Origin: Sphaeroforma arctica JP610
Taxonomy: Eukaryota; Opisthokonta; Ichthyosporea; Ichthyophonida
Direction: 5' to 3'
Length of the DNA stretch: 24,485 nucleotides
NCBI RefSeq assembly: GCF_001186125.1
Contig: NW_014040372.1
Location: forward strand, 85,674-110,158
In this document: positions 9,733 through 21,300 of the stretch, piece by piece
Numbering within the stretch: position 1 is the stretch's first letter
Layout: each line of letters begins with the position of its first letter
Program-made: the position numbers and the translations under genes
Notes under the pieces: generated by a model
Told to the model about the DNA's origin: nothing
Database searches by the model: none
The model's input: the letters and a program-made list of their open reading frames with translations, nothing else

Positions 9733-10551
9733 ATGGGCAACATGTTACCGCGTGTGCACCTGTGGGAGTGGCACGACTTGAGCTGGTTTCCCAATCAGGC
9801 CCGTGCGCATGTAATGGAAGTTCTGGCTATAGGCTGGATGACCCCTCCGCTGTATCTCATAGATGTTGCGCTGCAGCAGTTGCGTACCGTTATGGAGACA
9901 ACGGGACGGACGCATGTGGTCGATTTGTGTTCTGGTGGTGGCGGCCCGATGATCCACGCCGCCAAAACCGACATAAAGGTCACACTCACAGATCTCTACC
10001 CACAGACAGAGCTATGGGAGAAGCATGCACTGCGGTCAGATGGCAACATCACGTACAAGGCCGAGTCAGTGAGTGCGTTGGCTATGCCTCAGGGTATAAC
10101 GGGTCTACGCACTTTGTGGTGTGCGTTTCATCACTTCAGGCCTGAGCAAGCCACACAGATCCTGGCCAGTGCCGTGCAGTGCGGCGAGCCAATTCTTATT
10201 TATGAGCTCACGCGCCGGTCGTTGGTGCAGACATTGTTTATCGTGCTAGGTACGCTCAATGTCTCATTGGTATTCCCGTTGCTCGGATGGCTGTCTATGG
10301 ACTGGAAGAGTGTCCTGATCACGTATGTGCTCCCTCTGTACCCATTCATAGTGGTCTTTGATGGAATGGTGTCATGTATGCGCACGTACACCAAAGCGGA
10401 GATGGTAGCCATGGTCGAGAAGGCTGATCCTGATGGATCCTTCACTTGGAAGGTGCAGGAGGTGCAGGTGCGGTGGTGGCTGCCTGGAATGAATATGATC
10501 TCCCTGATCGGACTGCCCAAATCAACATCCGGCATCCAAAGTAAAGCCTGA
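9733..10551 (+). CDS. Class I SAM-dependent methyltransferase, bacterial-type, intronless
   Basis: A single exon encodes 272 residues from ATG 9733 to TGA 10549. The SAM-binding motif I is VVDLCSGGGGP (residues 62-72), and the acidic end of strand 2 is LTDLYP (85-90). Further blocks are LRTLWCAFHHFRPEQA (125-140), FDGMVSCMRTYT (209-220) and a C-terminal LIGLPK. From memory, the WFP...VVDLCSGGGGP...FHHFRP...FDG.VSC.RTY pattern occurs in a family of uncharacterised bacterial proteins of about 260-280 residues, so this looks full length. Residues about 165-189 and 194-209 are hydrophobic and could be membrane-associated. The substrate is unknown. An upstream in-frame stretch from 9691 has no ATG, so 9733 is the natural start. 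The lack of introns contrasts with both neighbouring genes and may reflect horizontal gain or retroposition. Confidence 0.88.
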   Translation: MGNMLPRVHLWEWHDLSWFPNQARAHVMEVLAIGWMTPPLYLIDVALQQLRTVMETTGRTHVVDLCSGGGGPMIHAAKTDIKVTLTDLYPQTELWEKHALRSDGNITYKAESVSALAMPQGITGLRTLWCAFHHFRPEQATQILASAVQCGEPILIYELTRRSLVQTLFIVLGTLNVSLVFPLLGWLSMDWKSVLITYVLPLYPFIVVFDGMVSCMRTYTKAEMVAMVEKADPDGSFTWKVQEVQVRWWLPGMNMISLIGLPKSTSGIQSKA

Positions 10552-10923
10552 ACTTGCGCAAGGGGCGAGTGATACGAAGTGATGTACAGAAGCCTGAGAA
10601 ATTGCTGGTGATAGACTTCAATAGTAGACCAGCTGATTGTTTTCCAGTCAAGGACAGACGCACAGTCCACAGCAAGATTAGACAGAAGTTCTTCTTGGAA
10701 GAACCCTATTACGGAGCTCGGCAGAGAATGAGTGATGCGATATAATCGACCATGTCCTGGATCATCGAACGTTTATTTCGTCCATACGTTTCCAGTTGCA
10801 GATTTGGCGAATGCCATGCAATTGTAATATATTTGCCCACAACTAGGCGACGAGTACAATGTTAAGGCAGTAGCTGCCTACCCGCTCCTTATCACACCGA
10901 CTTATTGCCCGGTGTTTATACTA

Positions 10924-11094
10924 AAGGTACTGCACAGAAAGGATATCTCATTGTGGCGGTCCTCTATCTTTTTAACTATATACAAGGTGTAAATATTTAT
11001 ACTGGCGCTATCAGGTGAAGGTGTTGCACAGCAAAGGATAGCCCATTGTAGCAGTCCTTCTGTCGTTTTAACTACGAGGAGCAAATATCGTCAG
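10924..11094. repeat. Two diverged copies of a 95-bp tandem duplication
   Basis: AGGTACTGCACAG at 10924 recurs as AGGTGTTGCACAG at 11019. The similarity continues through the ATTGTGGCGGTCC / ATTGTAGCAGTCC and TTTTAACTA segments to GTAAATAT / GCAAATAT. The copies differ by many substitutions and small indels, so the duplication is old. Confidence 0.75.
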
Positions 11095-11402
11095 TTTGCA
11101 GCCGATTACTATGCGGAGTCACTCGTTCCCATTGGGGACTGACTTATTTTATTATATATTGCATACATACTCAAAAACCAACTTTTGATGAAAATGCATT
11201 GCCCGTCAATTTGTTTCCATCTGAATAAAGGCTGGTCGCACATGCTGATCTACATCCGCCATAGTAGTGTCATGAATTGCATGTAAACTAAATATTGGGT
11301 TACCAGCTAACCAGCATGTTCGTAAATATATATAAATAGTCGTAGAACCTCAATCCGTTTGAACGTGAACGATGATTTATTTTCAAAAAATATATTTTTC
11401 AT

Positions 11403-11455
11403 AGCCTTTTAAATTGAAGCATAGAAGGCTATTCTTTGTTTCAATTTAGAGGGCT
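11403..11455. repeat. Imperfect inverted repeat (16-bp arms, 21-base loop)
   Basis: AGCCTTTTAAATTGAA at 11403-11418 pairs with TTCAATTTAGAGGGCT at 11440-11455; 14 of 16 positions match and the other two allow G-T pairs. The loop repeats ATAGAAGGCT, which recurs near 11506. No function is evident. Confidence 0.65.
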
Positions 11456-12160
11456 AAATATGACAGTATGTAGTATGTGTTTTTGTTTATAAAAAAAACA
11501 TATATAGAAGGCTTTTAGTACTGTATGTAAATTTATTTATTTATTTAAATTCTGTGTTTGAAATTTGAATCATTACGCAACTGGTACCAGGATAAATACG
11601 TATTTATTTATGTAAATATTGAAAAATATGTATTTACCTTTAAAAAAAATAACCCCCCCTGTTTGTTGTTGTTTTTTTAAAAAAATAAAAACAAAATATT
11701 TAGTTATCGGTTGGCTATGATTGATTGAATGCAAGGTTGCATTTAGACTGATGTTTTTGATATTTGCATTTTGGACCGACAGGCGACTGCAGATTTCAAA
11801 TAAAGCCAAACACATCTGCAGCAACTCAGTGCATGTCAGCTGCAGTTGAAGGCGTTAGTGTGCCTTCACCTGTACTTCTGTGCACAGTCAACGATGTGGT
11901 TGAGAATGGCAGCAGCTGCAGCTGCTCTAGGGATCGCTTCCTCAGGCGTGTCAGATATATTCAAACTTAATAAAGTACAAGCTGATTGTCTATCTCTAGG
12001 ATACTTAGGATGCGTGTTGTGCAATGTGTGTGCACATAATAGCGAAGTGTATATCCACCTGTTCCTTGAGAGCCGCAAGAGACAAACTGTGTGGGATATC
12101 AATTGTTCGGTTGTCTAAGTGTCGCTTGCTTTAAACCCCTCTGATGCTTCTTCACAACAG

Positions 12161-12392
12161 CGGAAACGCACCTCCTCATCGTGCAACCAATGCATCGGGC
12201 ATACCGAAAAAGGTGGACGAGGCATCGGGTAGTATAAAAGATGCAAGCGATTTCTATAGCCTATTATGGCCCGGGCATACAATGTTAGGAACGGATAGAA
12301 GGCCTGTAGTGACCAACAAGCAAGTTCTTCTTGCTCTGGTTCGTACTCGTCGTGGTCAACTTGCCACAGCCACGGTTCTGTTTATCCTTCAG
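12161..12392 (+). CDS. ABCC exon: N-terminal linker and start of TM helix 1
   Basis: The acceptor is TTCACAACAG and the donor is CAG|GTATTT; the exit is phase 0. It encodes DFYSLLWPGH, then a basic stretch (NKQVLLALVRTRRGQ) and ATVLFILQ, which continues into the next exon as one membrane helix. One base precedes the first full codon, so an upstream exon must exist. Confidence 0.78.
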
Positions 12393-15300
12393 GTATTTGT
12401 TTGAGACCTTTGCACGTCCATATGAGATTCATCAGCAGCTCAACCACTTTTGGTTTTGGACAGCTTTGTATATTAGGTCTCAATTTGCGATTTCATTTAA
12501 CACTGCATGCATACGTCGTGCTGTAGCACGCAGCCATCTTTTGGAGTTGATGTGCCCTGTTGTCGTGAGATCGTTTGCTCTGAAGTAATGATATGGTTCT
12601 ATGGAGTGGAGCTATCAGATATTATCGCAGAAGAGTAGACCGGCACACGGGCATAAGTAGCCGTGTACACGAAAGTTTAAGTGGCGCAAGCAGATACCAT
12701 CGCAGATGAGTAGCCTTGCATACATGTATAAATAGCTGTGTACACAAAAGGTCATATGAGTAGCCCTGCATACATGTATAAATAGCTGTGCACACGAGAT
12801 TTTGAGTGGAGCTATCAGATACCATCACAGATGAGTAGCCCTGCATACGACTAAAAGTAGCTGTGCACACGAAAGTTCAATGAGATACCATCACAGATGA
12901 GTAGCCCTGCTTACAAGTATAAATAGCTGTGCACACAAAATGTCAATCCGATTTCATGGCATATGAGTAGCCCTGCATACATGTATAAATAGCTGTGCAC
13001 ACGAGATTTTAAGTGAAGCTATCAGATACCATCACAGAAGAATAGCCTTGCATACGACTAAAAGTAGCTGTGCACACGAAAGTTTAAGTGCCGCTATAAA
13101 ATCTCATCGCAGATGAGTAGCCCTGCATATAGCTGTGCACACGATAGTTTGAGTGGACGATCAAATACCTTCGCACACAGGAGTAGCCCTGCATACTTGT
13201 AAAAGTAGCTGTGCACACGAAAGTTTCCTTCGGGCTTTACCTTGGGCAGACGTGATTGAAATCAGGTCAGCCCGCCCTACCCCTTCGGTTACTAGCAGGA
13301 TCATAGCCAGAGTTAGTGCGTCATATCATAGACGTATCTCTCGAACCGAGCAACAGTACCACATACGGGCATCAAACTTGATACAACTCAGGAGGTGTGT
13401 GGGTACTCTCCACAGTTCGACTTTGAATATAATACTCAGAAACAATCCACCACCGTGTTAGATATTGAGGACAAGGTTGTAGGCAGCTTAGTTTCTAAGG
13501 ATGTGCACATATCTGTATGCGTGTGCTGCTCACAAGCCGACATTCAATGTGAAATAGTCTGAGTGTTTAGAATCATACGTATGCGTATGAGTTTCATCTT
13601 GTGACATGGGCATATACGTTGTAGTGAAGGGCATGTGCACTGTTCGTTTTCTTAGAGGGCCATAGTACAACGGCTACCAACATTCCACGTGTCGTGGATG
13701 TAACTCGGACTAGCGCTATGAATTCGAGCGCATGTCGAAATATCTACTGACTGACCGACTGAGCTGATTCCATTACAGTGGCTCGGTTGATTCCCTTTCA
13801 GAGTATTCAGATATACATGACAGGTTGCTATACTGTACGCGCGTGCATGTGTATATAGAACACAAACCTACTCGTCGTTGCGATTATGTTTTGCATTAAA
13901 ACTTTGTCTGGTTTCTCCGACGAAGCGCACGTAAGTATCATAACAGACACGTGTTTGTGTACTGAACATATGCGTGCTTTTGCTCAGAACATGTTCCTCT
14001 GTTCTTTACAGGCCATTGCTATTCTATCTACACCACTGTGTATCTACGCCCTATTGCTATGGCACTCAGGAGAGATAGGTACAGGTATGCACTCTGCATA
14101 TGTTGTGGGCATTAGCTAGTTAAACCACCTACAGTATATGCACTGTGCACATGTCGTGGGTAATAGCTAGTTAAACCATCTGGTCATGGCATATATCTGT
14201 GTGAGTGGTTGTACATGACATATATCTCTGTGTGTGGTTGTACATGGCATGTAACTGTGTGTGTGGCTGTACAAGGCATGTAATTGTGTGTGTGGTGGTA
14301 CAGGGCATGTAATTGTGTGTGTGGCTGTACATAACATATACCTGGGTGCGTGGTTGTTTATGGCATGTATCTCTGTGTGTGGTTGTACATAACATATACC
14401 TGTGTGTGTGGTTGTACATGGCACGTAGCTGTGTGTGTGGTTGTACATAACATATACCTGTGTGTGTGGTTGTACATGGCACGTATCTGGGTGTGTGGTT
14501 GTACATGACATACACCTGTGTGTACGTCTCTCTCTCGTTAAGCCTACTACTACAGTCTAATACATATTGTTTCTCGAACGCTGAACTGTAAAAAATGGGT
14601 GTATCATGAAGAACACATCTTCGGCATCTAGTCACAGTAATCTGAACAATCATTAAAGCTCTCTGTGTAATCCTGCTATATAGTAGTCATGGGCAGAAAA
14701 TTTGGATTTGCCCTACGCCAAGATTCACCATGACAACTTTTCTTTCCTCTTATAACAATCACTACACAGACAGAGATGGGCGCACCGGGTATTTGCTCGT
14801 GGCTGCGTTTTTTGTGTTGCAGATCAGCGGCTTTTTCATGCTCAACCACATGAACCGAGTTGCCCGTCAGGCTGGTATGACACGCTCAACCGTATGGTGT
14901 CAAGTGTCAACGCGTTCAACCGTTGTGTTGCATTGTAGGGCTTTTTCTTAGGAAGAATTGCTCGAGTTTTGCTGATACAGATGAAGCGCAATTGCGTATT
15001 TGCATAATACAAATGAGGGCCATCTGCTATCTGTACAGTCAGCCCTGTGCATCCAAGAGCAAGGGTTTTAGGGTTTAAGGGCTCCAGAGTTTTAGGGGTT
15101 AGGGACCTAAAGTTTAGTGTAGGTTACATATATAAATATGCCACCCGATGTGCATGTTTTCAGTGCCACTTGACGTGTTTATGATACCCATAGTCAGAGA
15201 GGTTGTATTGTCCATCCTTGATTATGTGGGCAGTTGCATCTGGCCTAAGTAGGAGATTCCCACTGGTTGCTCTGGAATCCTTCAGCTTCCTCCTACCCGA

Positions 15301-18300
15301 TCGCACGAGTGAACAGTCACACTCAGCTAAAATTCTCTGTGCGCACATAGGGTCACCTTGCACGGTCTTAAACAAACTGCTCATACTAATCCAGTGCTAC
15401 GATCGTCCACATCATTCGCCCACTTTTTGGCATCGCACAAGATAGTTCTATTCACGAAACTACGGCGAAGCTTCTGAGCACCCAGCAGACAGTCTCTCAC
15501 TACACACGCCACTGCATCACACAAAACTAATCCCCACACCACACCGCCCAAATCAAACTCATCCACCACAACGTGCACTAAACTACGCTCAACACCTCTC
15601 GAAAAAACCCATTCAGGTATCGCCTGCCAAGGCACGGTCGAGGCTGTGCTGTACGCTCGCCTGCTGGTATCCCCTGTGTATGGTGCAAACAGTCCCAATG
15701 CCGGAGAACTGGTGTCACTTTTTGGTGCGGACTTAGAGGCTCTGGTGCACCTGTGGAATGGGCTGCTGGGGCTGCTGTTGGGTCCCATTGAGCTGTTGGT
15801 CATCGTGGCGCAGTTGTACTACTTTGTGCAGTGGGCTGCGTTTGGAGGTAAGTGGCTGATATGTATTAAGGCTCAGTTGCAGACTCTTTCAATTCCCTGT
15901 CCGCGTGCATTTCGTTCGACTGCTTTCGAATGAAAACTTCTTATCGTGGTTTGTGCGCATGATTGCAAGTGACCCATCCTTTGCCTATACCTGCTCATTT
16001 ACGTGCCATGCGCACTACACGTTCTATTCAAGAGTATTGTCCAATGGTGTACTCCGTTGTCACACACGTTATCCTTTTCTCGCAGCCATCGCGGTAGTGG
16101 GATGCGTGCTTCTGCTCTACCGGTTCGTAGGTATGAAGATAGATGCGGTGGCACAGTCACAAGCCAATCTGACAGCCAAACGGTACGGTGTACTGCACGA
16201 GCTACTCCATGGAATCAAAGACATCAAAGCAAGTGCGGCAGAGGCCCACTTTGCGGAGCAAATCATCGCAGTTAGAGCGAAAGAGGTGGGTATGCTGTCA
16301 AGTTGGGGCGTGCGTGGTGACATGGACTGTTGCGATGAACCGTTTGGGGGCACATAGCGGTCTGTGCTACTTATGGGCATCTGTGTGGTATTGCGTAGTC
16401 GTATAATGTAGCTAATCTTGAAAACATGTAGTCTGTAGTCGGTTGAGTTTGCGTAATCAGTTGTGGAAGCGAACAGCTATACCTTCGATAGTGGCAAAGA
16501 ACATCAACCGGTACATTCTCTCATACATACACACCCATAAATATTCACACACACACACATAAATATTCACACACACACACATAAATATTCACACACACAC
16601 ACACACACACACACCCACATAAATTATTGACACAACTCTCCATCTACGGCTCCTCCCGTTTCTCGTTCCCAGTCGCGTACAACACGTAGACTTCATTTGC
16701 TGATGGGAGTGCTGAATGTGTGTGGCGATGACTCGGTGGACGTCATCTCCCTGGTGGTAATGGCTCTGTTGGCGCTGGTCATGGGCCAGCCTTTGCTGCC
16801 GTCCACCACGTTTACTGTGTGGATCATTCTGGGTATTCTGCACGGCAAGATCTTCAACTTCCCAGGTGTGTGGCATGGCATCGCATTGATCGTACTCAAT
16901 TTGCGTATCTTGAATGGTACTTCATCTAAGCATCGAGTAACCTGGTGTTGTTCTGCTTGGGAATCTACCATCTAGTTTATCCTTTCATTTACGATCAGTT
17001 TGTGGTTACCATTTGTTTTTTTTGGGGGGGAGGTTTGTAATTTTGGTTTGACGATTTTATATTCTCGTGGGAGACATTTCACTTATTGTGTATATGCAGC
17101 AAACCATTGATATCTGTTTCTTTAAGACTTCTCAGGCCATAGCATTGTATTGTGGTTGTGGTCACTTGTACATGACTTGTCTCATCTCGGCTTTGCAAGT
17201 AGAGTTCTTCTATTGTACTATGGCTGTGGTCACTCGTACATGATACATCTCATCTCGGCTTTGCAAGGAAAGTTCTTCTGTTGTACTGTGGCTGTGGTAA
17301 ATTGATCCATGTCCATCCAATGTCTGTTTTCTAAATAGAGTTTTTTGACGAGGCTATGGCGGCGTGGACGGCGCTGACACGCGTTGCTGTGTTTATATCA
17401 CGCGATGCACTGTGCGCGGATTCAGCAGACACGCAGACTGACACCGCACAGCAGCACACACACAGCACACCACAGACTACTACCAACACCACAGAACAAT
17501 GGTCTGGTGAATGGGCTGGAGGTGACAGTAAGGAGGAAGTAGTGGCAGGTGCGTGCGAAGGCAATACGGCACACCCAAGGGTTGACAGTGGATGTGGCAC
17601 GGCTGCAACGAAAGTACAAGAAGCAGGTGGTGTTGTGGCACAGGGAGCTGTCAGGATATCGACTAATGCAGTGACTGTCGAGCATATGGATGCATTGGCC
17701 ATGGGCACGTCACATGTATCTCAAGCATGCGGAGGTATGTGGCCACACACGTTCCATTGCACGTCCACGCCTTCTACCACCGAGACACCGCTTAGTGGCG
17801 GTGGAGCTCTGTTTGGCGTTAGTGCAGACTATCTAATGTCTGGTGAAGCCGTTAGTGGCAGCGTCTGTGTGACTCGTGCACACGTGCGTACTGCAGGTGT
17901 CGCCTGCGGATTAGCCACAGCACCTGTGCTTGCGCTGTGGAATGCACGCGCTGCCTGGTCAATGGGTGGTGAGAGTGCAGAAGTTGCGCATCAGCTCAAC
18001 TCTGCGGATGGCAAACCCAACGAAACAGGCGAGTGTGGGTGATAGTAAGCTGTCCTTGCTTCTTGTTTGTTCGGTTTTCTTTTTACGTCCTTCGTTCTGG
18101 ACCATTTGTGTGGTGGGTTATGGTATGCTTAACCCGTTGGTTCGGTATACATACAACTCAATGGTTTATATTTTGAACATTTCTATATCTTCAATGGTGT
18201 GGATGGCTGACATCAGTTACAGCAATAGCTGTGTGAATGTACAAGACAGCAGTGTCTGTCTGACGCACTGTCATTCGTTAGTGTGAGAATAGGTGTGTGT

Positions 18301-21300
18301 GAATTTAGGCCCATGGCTCTTTCGACCGTCTCCGCCAGGTGCAGAGTTGTATAGTTAAGGCCAATCGCAACAAACGTTCAATTAGTGAACAGCTGCATTT
18401 AACGTCGTCGTGGGCTGTGTTACCCGGACCAAACTCGCCCCAAATGCGCTCCACACAACGCTAACAATATACGAATGCGCCGATGATATACGTTCGCTAT
18501 GTACACCCACCCACACATTGGCAAGCCCCACACTACTGCTGCAACACCCACTTCAACCCCTAACCCATTGCTTGTATCCTTTCTTGTGTTCTGCAGACTG
18601 TCCGATGGACCGTACGTCAACTGGGCACACAGCTGTGCCGATTGCACACGACAATACGCACAGCAAACATGGCCACGTCACTCGGCGCAAGTCTAACGGC
18701 AGTCACCACGTGCACGTGTTCGATGGGGTATGTGTCGTGTGGTTCAGGATTTCAGAGCTAAGATGCCGTGTGTGCGATACAGCTATTATGGCGCATGGTA
18801 TACGAACACGCGCTGTTTTGGGCAACGCGAGGTTTATGGGCTATACATGTTGTGCGGACCTCTCATTACTCAGTGTAGAAGAACTATAAGCGTTAACATC
18901 ACATGGCCATATCAGTCTCAAATGTGTGAGACACACAACGCTATGGGATAATCAACAGAACGCGATACACCACACAGTGGAAAGTAAGACCTAATCTACG
19001 CTTGCAGTTACATCACAGTGGAAAATAAAACCTAATCTACGCTTGCAGTTTGCGTAGAGTGCCACACATGTTTTGACATTGTGTGTAACAAGTATTATAT
19101 ATGTTCTATGTGATATACTTATCATGTGTTATATTTGTTCAATGTATCAAATGTGTTAATTTGTATAAAATGTATCATGTTTAGAAGTATTATGTGTACT
19201 ATATGTAATATATGTGCTATACGTACTATAAGTATTTATGTGCTATACGTACTATATGTATTATGTGTGTTATATGTATTATATGTACTGTATGTATTAA
19301 ATGTGTTGTATCTACTATATCTATTAAAATTATTGTACGTACATTATGTATTATACATGTAATAAATTTTATAAATCGTAGCCATCGCCTTGTGTACAGT
19401 AGTTGTCAAATTCAACACTTGCATGTGCTGATGGCTTTCCCATTTGACCCACAGCCACCCAATGAGGACAAACTGAACGTAAATGGCAATACACGACAAC
19501 CCACTGACATCAGGCGACAGTCAACAGGCGATACACGACATGACATGACTCATATACGTCAACCGGTGGCAGCTACAGCTCAGTCTACGGAGGTTGTACT
19601 ACAACCAATGGACGAAACACGACCGCCACGAGTGGCCCAGATATACCGTACTCGGTCGATGTCACTCAAGCGCAACCACCGCGCCAACTTTGTCGTCGAG
19701 GTACTTTCTCAGTGTCATACTACTCCACCTATCGTGCGCGAGTCCTCACATACATACCCCCACACTAGTGGTTTAGACTCTCAACTGGGGACAAGCGAAC
19801 CATCCGAAACCGATCCTGTGCATTGAACGTGGACATATGTACTTACGCACCGAGTCTTTATTGCCAAAACCCTAAAACCCTAAAACCCTAAAACCCCTTT
19901 ACTGTCATGTGCATTTACACACTACATTTGCGGTAGGCAGATGCATTGTCGTACAGATCCCCCGGAGACAATCCACCGGAGAGAAGGCGCTCATCAAAGT
20001 ACACTGCACGGGCCACACGGGACCATCGCACTGACCACAGACCAGCAGCAGCTTCACTCCCAACACAGTCACGTGGCACACACAGAAAACAACCGGGTGA
20101 AGCAGGTGCAGTGGGTTGCTATGGGTTGTTGTGGGTAGTGTGTTGCTATGGGTAGCGGGTTGCTATTGGCACTGTGTGGCTATGGACAGTGTGTTGCTAT
20201 GGGCAGTGAGTTACTATAGGCAGTGGTTTGCTATAGGCAGTGGGTTGCTATGGACAGTGTTACTATGGATAGTGGGTTGCTATGGGCAGTGAAAGCATTG
20301 AAACCGACACACGTGCAGTGTGGTGATTCTGATGTGTTGCGGGTTCACTGTGTGGTGTGTTGCCTTGGTTGCATTGTGCAATAAGCCCCACATGAAAGCT
20401 GTGACTTTCGTATCTGCTTTGGAGTCTTGTGTCCTCCATCCAGTTGTTTATCTATTCATCTTCCATCTAGTCAGTTACCTCTTCATCTCTTTTTCCAATA
20501 TCTCCCTTCGTTCAATTCATTACAACGCTGGCTGACCAATTGTGCATCTCTGTCCTGTCACAAATGTCACATCTGTCTCTAGTCGCACCACTACAGAACA
20601 TGAGTGTGAGTGTGCCCGACGGTTGTCTCATGGGCATTGTGGGCGTTGTGGGATCGGGCAAGTCCACGCTGTTGCAGGTGAGTGTGGGGTGGCGATTGAT
20701 CACAGTCGTGTGCTGCCTTGTGGTTTATGTTTAGTTGGTTTATGTCGTGGTAAGAGTGCATGCGCTGAGCACTTTTGGTTTTATGGGTTAAGGCATAGGC
20801 ATATGGGACGATCTTTAATCGGCTATCTATTGCAATATCTCCGATTGGAGCGGTGTTTCACCAACTCTTCCGTCTGCACAGAAGAACGGGCACACATCCG
20901 CCCACTCGAGCATCTATGCGCACCCACACACATACCAACAACCGTATCACACTCTATGCTGGCCTATATGTTAACGACCTTTTCATGCCTTATACACTCC
21001 TACAAACGGGACAACATCCATGCTTAGCTGCTAATAGGAGAGGTGCCTCTAGTGGAAGGTTGGCGCACCTGCACAGCCCCACGCATCGCGTACTGTACCC
21101 AACACGCGTGGATATTCCACAGCTCACTCAGAGACAATATTGTCTTTGGCGAGCCCTTTTGTGCCAAGAGATATGCGCAGGTGGTGCGGGCGTGTGCACT
21201 GCAGACTGACTTTGCCGCACAGCCACACGGCGACAGTACAATCGTCCAAGCGAACAGCCTCTCAGGTACATGTGACGGTCATGTGTTAAGTAGTTCTTAA

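Larger units (their letters stand above)
10552..12160. other. AT-rich spacer before the ABCC gene, possibly with its 5' exons
   Basis: It contains a two-copy 95-bp repeat, a hairpin near 11403-11455 and long A/T tracts around 11640-11700. An AATAAA at 11224 is a possible but distant poly(A) signal for the methyltransferase. The first ABCC exon(s) should lie at its right end. ATG 11833 opens a plausible frame (MSAAVEG...), but I cannot join it with confidence. Confidence 0.45.

Noticed and set aside
10919-11760. Retroelement or DNA transposon remnant in the AT-rich spacer
   Set aside because: I found no coding remnant, terminal repeats or target-site duplication, only a two-copy local repeat and a hairpin.
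14167-14653. Overlapping minus-strand ORFs rich in TTTHT/NHT
   Set aside because: They come from the 29-bp array, and the same peptides cycle through all three frames.
15381-15803. 140-codon minus-strand ORF
   Set aside because: It is antisense to the well-supported ABCC exon 15617-15847.
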